Shown here piece after piece: positions 1 to 5,593 of a stretch of 5,593 bases of DNA (the first letter of the stretch is position 1; every line of letters begins with the position of its first letter). Position numbers and translations under genes: made by a program. The notes beneath the pieces are model-generated. The model was not told the DNA's origin. It searched no databases and saw nothing but the letters and a program-made list of their open reading frames with translations. This DNA is from Pseudomonadota bacterium (GTDB lineage Bacteria; Pseudomonadota; Gammaproteobacteria; Burkholderiales; Burkholderiaceae_B), in contig JAEWEH010000245.1 in NCBI GenBank assembly GCA_023389535.1, positions 1 to 5,593 on the forward strand, in the 5' to 3' direction.

Positions 1-348
1 ACCAGCAGCTATCGCGAAGCGGCCGGAACCGAACAGGGGCAGTTGGACATCGCCCAGTTCATCACCATTACCCGCGGAACCCTCGACGGGAAAGTGTTGC
101 TGGTAGACGACATGGTCGACACCGGCACCACTTTCAGCCGCGTGCGGGATCATCTCTTGAACCAGTTTCCCGCTATCACGGAATTAAAGACCGCAGTCCT
201 GTGGTGGAAAGGGCATTCGCAGGTGACGCCGGATTATTTCGTCGAAAAACTGCCCACCAATCCCTGGATCCACCAGCCGTTCGAAGACTACGACAGCTTG
301 CGTCCCCACCAGCTCGAGGCCTGGATGCGAAAAGGGGTGCGAAGCTAA
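1..348 (+). CDS. Phosphoribosyltransferase, C-terminal part (5' end outside window)
   Basis: The frame is open from the first base to the TAA at 346-348, giving 115 residues, so the start codon lies upstream of the window. The clearest motif is the PRPP-binding loop VLLVDDMVDTGTT at visible residues 32-44: a hydrophobic strand, two adjacent aspartates, then D-T-G-T-T. This marks type I phosphoribosyltransferases, which transfer the ribose-5-phosphate of PRPP to a base, usually a purine. The tail, with paired Trp (LWWKGHS) and a WIHQPFEDYD segment near residues 89-98, resembles the small predicted purine phosphoribosyltransferases of the Gpt/COG2236 type; that assignment is from memory. Substrate specificity (hypoxanthine, xanthine or guanine) cannot be read from this fragment. 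It points the same way as rpsU, 134 nt upstream of it, and is probably a cytosolic salvage enzyme unrelated to the operon's main functions. Family: fairly sure. Exact enzyme: unknown. Confidence 0.82.
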   Translation, partial: TSSYREAAGTEQGQLDIAQFITITRGTLDGKVLLVDDMVDTGTTFSRVRDHLLNQFPAITELKTAVLWWKGHSQVTPDYFVEKLPTNPWIHQPFEDYDSLRPHQLEAWMRKGVRS

Positions 349-390
349 ATGGTGGCCTGGCGCTGGTGCATCAAAAGGCATGGCTAAGCA

Positions 391-423
391 TGGTCAGCAT
401 TTTGGCCTGTTTTATGTTAAAAT
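391..423 (+). promoter_or_regulatory. Weak candidate sigma-70 promoter for rpsU
   Basis: In the 134-nt spacer before rpsU, TGGTCA at 391-396 (4 of 6 matches to TTGACA) lies 16 nt before TATGTT at 413-418 (4 of 6 to TATAAT). An overlapping hexamer, TAAAAT at 418-423, matches the -10 consensus at 5 of 6 but lacks a -35 at normal distance. The surrounding AT-richness in a GC-rich window supports a regulatory role. The call rests on consensus matching by eye. Start would fall near 425-432, giving a leader of about 50-58 nt. Confidence 0.25.
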
Positions 424-427
424 TCCA

Positions 428-456
428 GGTTATCGTTAGCACATATGCTTTTAACC
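428..456 (+). promoter_or_regulatory. Leader hairpin upstream of rpsU
   Basis: GGTTA (428-432) can pair with TAACC (452-456), and inside it AGCA (438-441) pairs with TGCT (446-449) around a CATA loop. An asymmetric internal loop separates the two helices (5 nt on the left, 2 nt on the right). If transcription starts near 425-430, this element would form the 5' end of the rpsU mRNA. It could protect the transcript or be a regulatory contact; neither is shown. Stems this short can occur by chance. Confidence 0.22.
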
Positions 457-482
457 AAACCCACTTCAAGGCTTAAGAATAC

Positions 483-695
483 ATGCCTATCGTTCGTCTG
501 AAAGAAAACGAGCCGTTTGAAGCCGCTCTTCGCCGCTTTAAACGCACCATCGAGAAAATCGGCCTCTTGACCGAACTGCGTTCGCGCGAATTTTACGAAA
601 AGCCCACGGCCGAGCGTAAGCGCAAGCATGCAGCCGCCGTCAAGCGCCATTACAAGCGCATCCGCAGCCAACAACTGCCTCCGCGTCTGTATTGA
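483..695 (+). CDS. rpsU: 30S ribosomal protein S21
   Basis: The 70-residue product is full length for bacterial S21 (E. coli has 71) and colinear with it. [21 protein letters not shown] at the N terminus, [22 protein letters not shown] in the middle and a terminal RLY are all hallmarks. S21 is a small, very basic protein of the 30S platform near the anti-Shine-Dalgarno end of 16S rRNA and helps initiate translation. ATG 483 is the only sensible start. The ribosome site is weak: AAGG at 468-471 lies 11 nt upstream, with a TAAGA at 474-478 closer in. The gene is first of the three-gene operon, with TGA at 693-695 abutting the dnaG start codon. I see no coding damage or unusual composition. As I recall, many betaproteobacteria have a GatB/YqeY-family gene between rpsU and dnaG; none is present here. 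Confidence 0.98.
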   Translation: MPIVRLKENEPFEAALRRFKRTIEKIGLLTELRSREFYEKPTAERKRKHAAAVKRHYKRIRSQQLPPRLY

Positions 696-698
696 TTG
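690..698 (+). promoter_or_regulatory. Zero-gap, in-frame rpsU stop / dnaG start junction
   Basis: The last rpsU codon TAT (690-692) is followed by TGA (693-695) and at once by TTG (696-698), which opens dnaG in the same frame. The local sequence is a short TTGA tandem. No purine-rich Shine-Dalgarno sequence lies in the preceding 30 nt, which are pyrimidine-rich rpsU codons. Known behaviour of abutting cistrons suggests that ribosomes ending rpsU reinitiate at TTG, coupling primase synthesis to S21 at low efficiency. There is no room for an intercistronic terminator. Confidence 0.8.
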
Positions 699-2744
699 AT
701 CCCTGAATCATTTGTTCAGGAACTCCTCGCCCGGGTTGATGTTGTCGATGTCGTCGGGCGATATGTGCAGTTGCGCAAGGGCGGGGCCAACCTGCTTGGC
801 CTGTGCCCCTTCCACAACGAAAAAAGCCCCTCATTCACCGTAAGCCCTACCAAGCAGTTCTATCATTGCTTTGGTTGCGGCGCGCATGGCAGCGCCATCA
901 CATTCCTGATGGAGCACAGCGGGGCGAGCTTTCCGGAAGCTGTGCGGTCATTGGCGGCCAATGTAGGCATGCCGGTGCCCGAAGAGCCGCGCAGCCCGAA
1001 GCAGCGCGCCGCCGATAAACGTCGAAAAGAAGAAGTCTCGCGCCATCAGCAACTGCTGGACATGGCGCAACAGCATTATCTGCGCGAACTGAAGGCATCG
1101 CAGCCGGCCATTCGCTATCTCAAGCAGAGAGGGCTGACGGGAGAAACCGCAGCACGTTTCGGGCTGGGTTGGTCCGGCAACGACCGGCGCGGCCTCGCGG
1201 CCGTATTCCCGCAATACGAGGACCCGCTGCTGGTCGAATCGGGGCTCGTGATCGAATCCGAAGACGGTCGCCGTTATGATCGCTTCCGCGAACGCATCAT
1301 GTTTCCGATCCGCAACGCGCGCGGCAACCTGATAGGCTTTGGCGGTCGCATCATTGGCAAGGGCGAGCCCAAGTATCTGAACTCGCCGGAAACCAGGCTG
1401 TTCTCCAAAGGGCACGAATTATACGGCCTCTGGGAAGGGCGGGCCGGCATACGCAGCGAAGGCTGCGTGCTGGTCGTGGAAGGCTACATGGACGTAGTGA
1501 GCCTCGCGCATCACGGGCTGGGTAATGCCGTGGCGACGCTGGGGACGGCAACTACCGCCTTCCATATCGAAAAGCTGATGCGCGCCAGCAGCAAGATCGT
1601 CTTCAGTTTCGATGGAGACAAGGCGGGGCGACGGGCGGCCTGGCGCGCCTTGACGACCTGCCTGCCTTTGGCACGCGACGATGTGTCGATACGGTTTTTG
1701 TTCCTGCCTGCCGACCACGACCCTGATTCCTATATTCGGGAATACGGCGTGGAGGCCTTTCGCGCGACCTTGGCCGAGGCCATGCCGCTGTCGCGCTTCA
1801 TGCTCGAAGAACTGGCCTCCCGCCACCGCATGGACGAGGCCGAAGGCCGGGCAGCCTGCGTGCATGAGGCGCGTCCTTTGCTGGCCCTGTTGCCGGACAG
1901 CACTCTGCGGATGCAGATCGAACGTGAATTCGCCAAGCTGGTGCAATTGACGCCGGAAGAGCTCGCGGCGATATTGCAGGCGGCGCGGGCGGCCGTCGCC
2001 GGGCAAGCGGAAGCGGGCCGCGCCGGGGCAGGGGGTGCTGCGCCGGGGCGGCAAGCTGGCGTCCAGCAGGCCGGAATAGTGCATTCCGGGCTGGGCGATG
2101 AAGCTACGGCGGCTGGTGGGGCGCATTCCGGTGTCACACAGCCTTATGACGCGCATATGTCGGACTTGCAAGGCGAACCGGCCGGATTCATGGACATCCC
2201 GGAATTCGACCTGCCGGAGTACGACGGTTCACCGGAGCTGGATACCTATGATGCCGGCTACCCGACTGCGCGTCCTTCGCGCGGCAAGCCGGCGCGCAAG
2301 CCGACGCATGCGGTGACGCCTATGGCGAAGCGCTTGCTGCGGCTTTTGCTGGCGCATCCGGAAATCGTTTCCGGCCTAGGAGAGCAGCAACTTGAAATAC
2401 TCGAGCATGGCCCCCATCTTGTACTGGTAAGAGACCTGATTACTCTGGCCAATCTTAGCGGCGCACGCCACGCTGGGGCGCTATTGCAGGCAGCTGAACC
2501 GGGTTCGGATCTGGAAAGCGTGCTGGCAACTCTGACCCCCGAGCTGCTGGGCCAGGAAGATCTGCCCAACCCGCAGGCAGAATGGAACGACGCGCTGCAG
2601 CGCATCGAGCTGACCGCCATCAAGGCGGAACAGTTGGCGCTGATACGCGACGGCTTGAAAGATGAGTTTTCAAGGAGAAGGTATCAGGAATTGACGCGAC
2701 GGATCACATTGTTAACTAGTGTTTCTTCGCCTCAAGTGCGGTAA
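696..2744 (+). CDS. dnaG: DNA primase
   Basis: DnaG synthesises the RNA primers for replication and docks on the replicative helicase DnaB. Three domains are visible. The zinc-binding domain (about 1-100) has ligands C37, H40, C58 and C61 within LCPFHNEKSPSF and HCFGCGAHG. The TOPRIM RNA polymerase core (about 110-425) has YDRFRERIMFPI, PKYLNSPET, catalytic E262 in VVEGYMD, and D306/D308 in FDGD. The C-terminal helicase-binding domain is about 540-682. Ligand and catalytic positions are offset from E. coli by a constant -3, so the core has no net insertion or deletion. The 682 residues against 581 in E. coli come from an expanded linker, about 430-540: Ala/Gly-rich, then acidic, then basic. 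TTG 696 is chosen because MIPESF aligns with the conserved N terminus; the next in-frame candidates (GTG at codon 24, ATG at codon 72) would cut into the zinc domain. All key residues are present. Confidence 0.97.
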   Translation: MIPESFVQELLARVDVVDVVGRYVQLRKGGANLLGLCPFHNEKSPSFTVSPTKQFYHCFGCGAHGSAITFLMEHSGASFPEAVRSLAANVGMPVPEEPRSPKQRAADKRRKEEVSRHQQLLDMAQQHYLRELKASQPAIRYLKQRGLTGETAARFGLGWSGNDRRGLAAVFPQYEDPLLVESGLVIESEDGRRYDRFRERIMFPIRNARGNLIGFGGRIIGKGEPKYLNSPETRLFSKGHELYGLWEGRAGIRSEGCVLVVEGYMDVVSLAHHGLGNAVATLGTATTAFHIEKLMRASSKIVFSFDGDKAGRRAAWRALTTCLPLARDDVSIRFLFLPADHDPDSYIREYGVEAFRATLAEAMPLSRFMLEELASRHRMDEAEGRAACVHEARPLLALLPDSTLRMQIEREFAKLVQLTPEELAAILQAARAAVAGQAEAGRAGAGGAAPGRQAGVQQAGIVHSGLGDEATAAGGAHSGVTQPYDAHMSDLQGEPAGFMDIPEFDLPEYDGSPELDTYDAGYPTARPSRGKPARKPTHAVTPMAKRLLRLLLAHPEIVSGLGEQQLEILEHGPHLVLVRDLITLANLSGARHAGALLQAAEPGSDLESVLATLTPELLGQEDLPNPQAEWNDALQRIELTAIKAEQLALIRDGLKDEFSRRRYQELTRRITLLTSVSSPQVR

Positions 2745-2957
2745 AATTAAAAGTTTTCGCGAAGTCTTAATGCGGCGGCCTTCGGGCTTTACGCGTTGCG
2801 ACAGGCATGCACACCAGCCAGCCCCTTTTTGCCCTGTAATGGCATAGGCCATCGGGGATACTTCCTGCCGGGGCGGCACGGATAGGTACAGGCACGGCGC
2901 ACGCTGCACGTATGGATGCTGTATAAGGGACCCGCGATAGTAAGTTCTGCCCTGCAA
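2745..2957 (+). other. dnaG-rpoD intergenic leader with small hairpins, no gene
   Basis: The 263-nt spacer between dnaG and rpoD holds no convincing coding sequence. Three short stem-loops are visible. GGCC-TTCG-GGCT (2777-2788, last pair G-U) is followed by TTT. ATGGC-ATAG-GCCAT (2839-2852) may be extended by CCC/GGG on its flanks. TGCCG-GGG-CGGCA (2866-2878) has a 3-nt loop. TAAAAT at 2742-2747, overlapping the dnaG stop, and TATAAG at 2922-2927 each resemble a -10 box, but neither has a good -35. In E. coli this interval carries mRNA processing and the rpoD leader; a similar role here is inference. Confidence 0.4.
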
Positions 2958-2989
2958 CACTCGGCGGCTCAGGCCGGTCGGGTGCTTTT
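2958..2989 (+). terminator. Terminator-like hairpin just upstream of rpoD (possible attenuator)
   Basis: CACTCGGCGGC (2958-2968) can pair with the segment 2973-2984 around a TCAG loop. The helix has 11 pairs including two G-U pairs and one bulged G at 2976. After one C it is followed by TTTT (2986-2989). The stem ends 13 nt before the rpoD ribosome binding site at 2998. It is weaker than the operon's end terminator, so partial termination or a processing or stability element is more likely than full termination. The upstream ACCCG at 2930-2934 is complementary to CGGGT at 2979-2983 and could form an alternative pairing. Confidence 0.38.
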
Positions 2990-2997
2990 GCGTATAC

Positions 2998-3002
2998 GGA
3001 AG
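2998..3002 (+). promoter_or_regulatory. rpoD ribosome binding site
   Basis: GGAAG at 2998-3002 is followed by a 5-nt gap before ATG 3008. This decides the start: the in-frame GTG at 3002, two codons earlier, overlaps this site and has no better site of its own. The next in-frame ATG, 3125, is a possible secondary start. Confidence 0.72.
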
Positions 3003-3007
3003 TGACT

Positions 3008-5272
3008 ATGACCCAAGTTACCGGTAAGACCCCTCTGGCAGCGGACGACGCTGTAAAGCAAGTAAAAACCGTTGCGGCAAGCAAAACGGCCGAAAAAACG
3101 GCTGTGAAAGCCGAGGGGGGCGCCATGACTGATACGGCGGCTGAAGCGAAGCCCGCTGCGAAAAAGGCTGCGGCAAAGAAAGCCCCTGCCAAAAAGGCCG
3201 CGGCAAAGAAAACCGCTGTCAAGAAAGCCGTCGCGGCGAAAACCGGCGCCGAGCCCAAGAAGGCGAAGGCGCCCACTGGCCGCCGGCCCGGGCGTCCTGC
3301 CAAAAACGCCAATACCGACACGGTCGATTTCCACGACGACGATAACGGCGATGCCGAAGTCATCCCCGATCTCAAGCCGTTGCCCAAACGCGGCGGCAAA
3401 CGCGGCAAGGGCGACAAAGATGTGCCGGCACGCAGCCAGATGACTCCTGAAGAACAGGAAGCCCGCCGCAATCGCCTGAAGGTCCTGATCAAGCTGGGCA
3501 AAGAACGCGGCTATCTCACCTATGGCGAAATCAACGACCACCTGCCGGACGACCTGGTAGACGCCGAGGCGATAGACGGCATCATCAGTACTTTCAGCGA
3601 CATGGGTATCTCGGTCTACGACCAGGCGCCCGATGCTGATGCACTGCTCATGAGCGACAACGCGCCGGTGGCGTCCAGCGACGACGATGTCGAAGACGAA
3701 GCCGAAGCCGCACTGACCACGGTGGATTCTGATTTCGGCCGTACGACCGACCCGGTCCGCATGTATATGCGCGAAATGGGTACGGTGGAACTGCTTACTC
3801 GCGAAGGCGAGATCGAAATCGCCAAGCGCATCGAAGACGGCCTGAAGCACATGGTCATGGCCATTGCTGCCTGCCCGACCACGGTCAACGAAATCCTGCA
3901 GTACGTGCAGCGCGTGCGCGACGGCCACGCCCAGATCGACGAAGTGGTCGATGGCCTTATCGACCAGGAAGGCGAGGAATACGCCGGGGCGGGCGTAGCG
4001 GTCGACAACGACGAAAACGAAGACGGTCCCGCCGGCGGCATGAGCAGCCGGCAATTGGAATACTTGCGCACCAAGTCGCTCAAGAAATTCGAGATCATCG
4101 GCGTCTGGTTCGAAAAGATGCGCAAGGCGTTCGAGCGCGACGGCTACCAGGCCGAGGAATACATCACTGCACAGGAAGCCATACTGAACGAGCTGATGGG
4201 TGTGCGTTTTACGGCCAAGATGGTCGAGAAGCTCGCCGACACCCTGCGCGAACAAGTGGGCGAAGTACGCAAGCTGGAACGCGCCATCTTGCATACCTGC
4301 GTGGATCGCGCCGGCATGCCGCGTGCACACTTCATCAAGGTCTTCCCGGGCAACGAAACCAACCTGAACTGGGTGCTGGACGAAGTCGCGGCAGGGCATT
4401 CTTATTCGGAAACCCTCGAGCGCCACATCCCGGCCGTGCAGGAAATCCAGCAGAAGCTGATCGACCTGCAAACCAGTGTCGTGCTGCCGCTCAAGGATCT
4501 GAAAGATGTCAACAAGCGCATGGCGACCGGCGAAGCCAAGGCACGCAAGGCCAAGCGCGAAATGACCGAAGCCAACCTGCGCCTGGTGATTTCGATCGCC
4601 AAGAAGTACACCAACCGCGGTTTGCAGTTCCTGGATCTTATCCAGGAAGGCAATATTGGCCTGATGAAGGCGGTGGACAAGTTCGAATACCGTCGCGGCT
4701 ACAAGTTCTCGACCTACGCCACGTGGTGGATACGGCAAGCCATTACCCGTTCCATCGCCGACCAGGCGCGCACCATCCGTATTCCGGTGCACATGATTGA
4801 AACGATCAACAAAATGAATCGCATCAATCGCCAGATTCTCCAGGAAACCGGTTCCGAGCCGGATCCCGCGACCCTGGCTCAGAAGATGGACATGCCGGAA
4901 GACAAGGTGCGCAAGATCCTGAAGATCGCCAAAGAGCCGATCTCCATGGAAACGCCCATCGGCGACGATGACGATTCCCACCTGGGCGATTTCATCGAGG
5001 ACACGGGCACGCTGTCGCCGTCGGAATGGGCGTTGCACGGATCCATGCGCGACGTGGTCAAGGAAGTGCTCGATTCCCTGACGCCTCGCGAAGCCAAGGT
5101 GCTGCGCATGCGTTTCGGCATCGAAATGAGCACCGACCAGACGCTGGAAGAGGTCGGCAAACAGTTCGATGTCACCCGCGAACGCATCCGCCAGATCGAA
5201 GCCAAGGCCTTGCGCAAACTGCGCCACCCTAGCCGTGCGGACAAGCTGAAGAGCTTCCTGGAAGGGCAATAG
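3008..5272 (+). CDS. rpoD: RNA polymerase primary sigma factor, sigma-70
   Basis: This is the housekeeping sigma factor that directs RNA polymerase to -10/-35 promoters. In the 754 residues: a Lys/Ala-rich, then acidic extension (1-148); region 1.1 (about 150-215, [18 protein letters not shown]); region 1.2 (about 247-280, [11 protein letters not shown]); an acid-rich non-conserved region (about 281-500); region 2 (about 505-590, with [20 protein letters not shown]); region 3 (about 595-675); and region 4 (about 685-750). By alignment to E. coli with a constant +140 offset, the -10 contacts W573, W574, Q577 and T580 and the -35 helix residues R724, E725 and R728 in [14 protein letters not shown] are intact. 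It is about 141 residues longer than E. coli sigma-70 (613): a long N-terminal extension minus a slightly shorter non-conserved region. It is last in the operon, 263 nt after dnaG, with its own leader and ribosome site. Confidence 0.98.
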   Translation: MTQVTGKTPLAADDAVKQVKTVAASKTAEKTAVKAEGGAMTDTAAEAKPAAKKAAAKKAPAKKAAAKKTAVKKAVAAKTGAEPKKAKAPTGRRPGRPAKNANTDTVDFHDDDNGDAEVIPDLKPLPKRGGKRGKGDKDVPARSQMTPEEQEARRNRLKVLIKLGKERGYLTYGEINDHLPDDLVDAEAIDGIISTFSDMGISVYDQAPDADALLMSDNAPVASSDDDVEDEAEAALTTVDSDFGRTTDPVRMYMREMGTVELLTREGEIEIAKRIEDGLKHMVMAIAACPTTVNEILQYVQRVRDGHAQIDEVVDGLIDQEGEEYAGAGVAVDNDENEDGPAGGMSSRQLEYLRTKSLKKFEIIGVWFEKMRKAFERDGYQAEEYITAQEAILNELMGVRFTAKMVEKLADTLREQVGEVRKLERAILHTCVDRAGMPRAHFIKVFPGNETNLNWVLDEVAAGHSYSETLERHIPAVQEIQQKLIDLQTSVVLPLKDLKDVNKRMATGEAKARKAKREMTEANLRLVISIAKKYTNRGLQFLDLIQEGNIGLMKAVDKFEYRRGYKFSTYATWWIRQAITRSIADQARTIRIPVHMIETINKMNRINRQILQETGSEPDPATLAQKMDMPEDKVRKILKIAKEPISMETPIGDDDDSHLGDFIEDTGTLSPSEWALHGSMRDVVKEVLDSLTPREAKVLRMRFGIEMSTDQTLEEVGKQFDVTRERIRQIEAKALRKLRHPSRADKLKSFLEGQ
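3158..3232 (+). repeat. Five 15-nt coding repeats (AKKxx) in the rpoD N-terminal extension
   Basis: Codons 51-75 of rpoD read as five pentapeptides of form A/V-K-K-x-x ([25 protein letters not shown]), as in histone H1-like tails. At DNA level the unit is really 30 nt: the 21 bases at 3161-3181 recur at 3191-3211 with one mismatch, because Lys codon order alternates AAA-AAG and AAG-AAA. The near identity suggests slippage or recent duplication. The following GRRPGRPAK at residues 91-99 resembles an AT-hook core. Confidence 0.8.
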
Positions 5273-5344
5273 CGCGCTAATTTTCCCCGCGGCGGGCCGT
5301 AACATCCCCTACCACGGTGGCGCAAAGCTATCTCTTTAGACTGC

Positions 5345-5393
5345 TGAACTGCCCCCTGAAGTTGTTTATCAACTTCAGGGGGCAGTTCATTTT
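5345..5393 (+). terminator. Strong intrinsic terminator of the rpsU-dnaG-rpoD operon
   Basis: A perfect 20-bp inverted repeat, 5345-5364 against 5370-5389, with a 5-nt TTTAT loop carries a GCCCCC/GGGGGC core and is followed by TTTT at 5390-5393. It lies 72 nt after the rpoD stop. The minus-strand side of the stem has no U-tract, so it should act mainly on + strand transcription. The stem is unusually long and flawless for an intrinsic terminator, which also makes it a stable 3' end for the mRNA. Confidence 0.92.
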
Positions 5394-5420
5394 GTCTGCG
5401 TCTTTTAATAAATATATGGT
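5392..5420 (+). promoter_or_regulatory. Very weak promoter-like sequence after the terminator
   Basis: TTGTCT (5392-5397) and TATGGT (5415-5420) are spaced 17 nt apart, each 4 of 6 to consensus, within an AT-rich stretch. It would drive transcription out of the right edge of the window. Nothing downstream in the window confirms it. Confidence 0.15.
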
Positions 5421-5593
5421 GAAAGAACGGCGCACGCTCATCGTAGTTGCGCCTTGACGCTGGAGGCCGCATTCAATCGGATCAAGAAACAAATGCAAGA
5501 GGCTGATCCGGGCGGCGCCTTGCCACTAAGCTTGGGACGACTTCGCTAAGCATATACGCATGAGTGCGAACGATTATTGACGAGAATCGAAAC
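5394..5593. other. Operon-distal region with no supported gene
   Basis: After the terminator no recognisable gene or RNA is seen. A short frame at 5454-5549 (TTG start, 31 codons, beginning LTLEAAFNRIKKQMQEA) reads like protein but has no family I recognise and no ribosome site. A 13-codon frame from ATG 5416 ends at 5457. These could be chance, or a decayed gene remnant whose pieces lie in different frames. The last bases contain a small CGATT/AATCG inverted repeat (5571-5575 and 5585-5589). Confidence 0.35.

Noticed and set aside
392..413. Possible terminator for the phosphoribosyltransferase gene (GGTC paired with GGCC, then TGTTTT)
   Set aside because: The stem is about 6 pairs with two G-U pairs and overlaps the promoter-like sequence; too weak to call.
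407..422. LexA box-like CTGT-N8 sequence upstream of rpsU, sought because I recall the E. coli operon having one
   Set aside because: Only the left half-site CTGT is present; the right half is AAAA instead of ACAG.
1419..2171. 250-codon minus-strand frame inside dnaG
   Set aside because: The primase domains on the + strand fully explain this stretch; the antisense product is low-complexity Arg/Pro/Ala without motifs.
2691..2747. TTGACG and TAAAAT near the dnaG end as an rpoD promoter
   Set aside because: The two hexamers are 45 nt apart, and neither has a partner at 15-19 nt with an acceptable match.
5284..5298. CCCG/CGGG hairpin just after the rpoD stop as a first terminator
   Set aside because: Only 4 bp with a 3-nt loop, and the T run precedes the stem rather than following it.
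2969..5305. Very long open frame (778 codons) on the minus strand covering all of rpoD
   Set aside because: It mirrors the rpoD codon pattern in GC-rich DNA, its protein looks like no known family, it runs past the gene into the terminator region, and rpoD is certain on the other strand.
5570..5593. tRNA T-arm-like TTCGATT on the minus strand at the right edge
   Set aside because: The pair closing the T loop would be T-C, and no CCA or acceptor stem follows.

Overview
The window holds the core of a bacterial macromolecular-synthesis operon, rpsU-dnaG-rpoD, on the + strand. Ribosomal protein S21, DNA primase and the housekeeping sigma-70 factor sit in that order, preceded by the 3' part of a phosphoribosyltransferase gene. 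The proteins point to a betaproteobacterium of the order Burkholderiales, most likely Alcaligenaceae (Bordetella/Achromobacter/Pusillimonas-like). The reasons are the 70-residue S21 ending in PPRLY, the primase starting MIPESF with a long linker before its helicase-binding domain, and the sigma factor with a Lys/Ala-rich N-terminal extension ahead of region 1.1. The genus is inferred from memory of family features, not from a search.

Layout. Positions 1-348 are the C-terminal 115 codons of a phosphoribosyltransferase with an intact PRPP-binding loop. Positions 349-482 are an AT-richer spacer with a weak promoter-like stretch and a small leader hairpin before rpsU. rpsU is 483-695. dnaG (696-2744) begins with TTG on the base directly after the rpsU TGA, in the same reading frame and with no visible Shine-Dalgarno site, so it depends on translational coupling or weak initiation. 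Positions 2745-3007 are a 263-nt spacer with several small hairpins, ending in a terminator-like stem-loop just before the rpoD ribosome binding site. rpoD is 3008-5272. A perfect 20-bp stem plus U-tract at 5345-5393 ends the operon. The last 200 nt (5394-5593) contain no gene I can support.

How it works together. The three products serve initiation of translation (S21), DNA replication (primase) and transcription (sigma-70). As I know the E. coli version, an attenuating terminator lies between rpsU and dnaG. Here that gap is zero, so S21/primase stoichiometry cannot be set by termination between them. It would have to be set by poor TTG initiation, while any transcriptional or processing control would sit between dnaG and rpoD.

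The window is mostly ordinary core genome. The points worth a second look are the stop/start junction, the dnaG-rpoD leader with its terminator-like hairpin, the H1-like repeat extension of sigma-70 with a possible second internal start, and the roughly 100-residue expanded primase linker. I see no mobile element, CRISPR array, tRNA, rRNA or undescribed multi-gene system.
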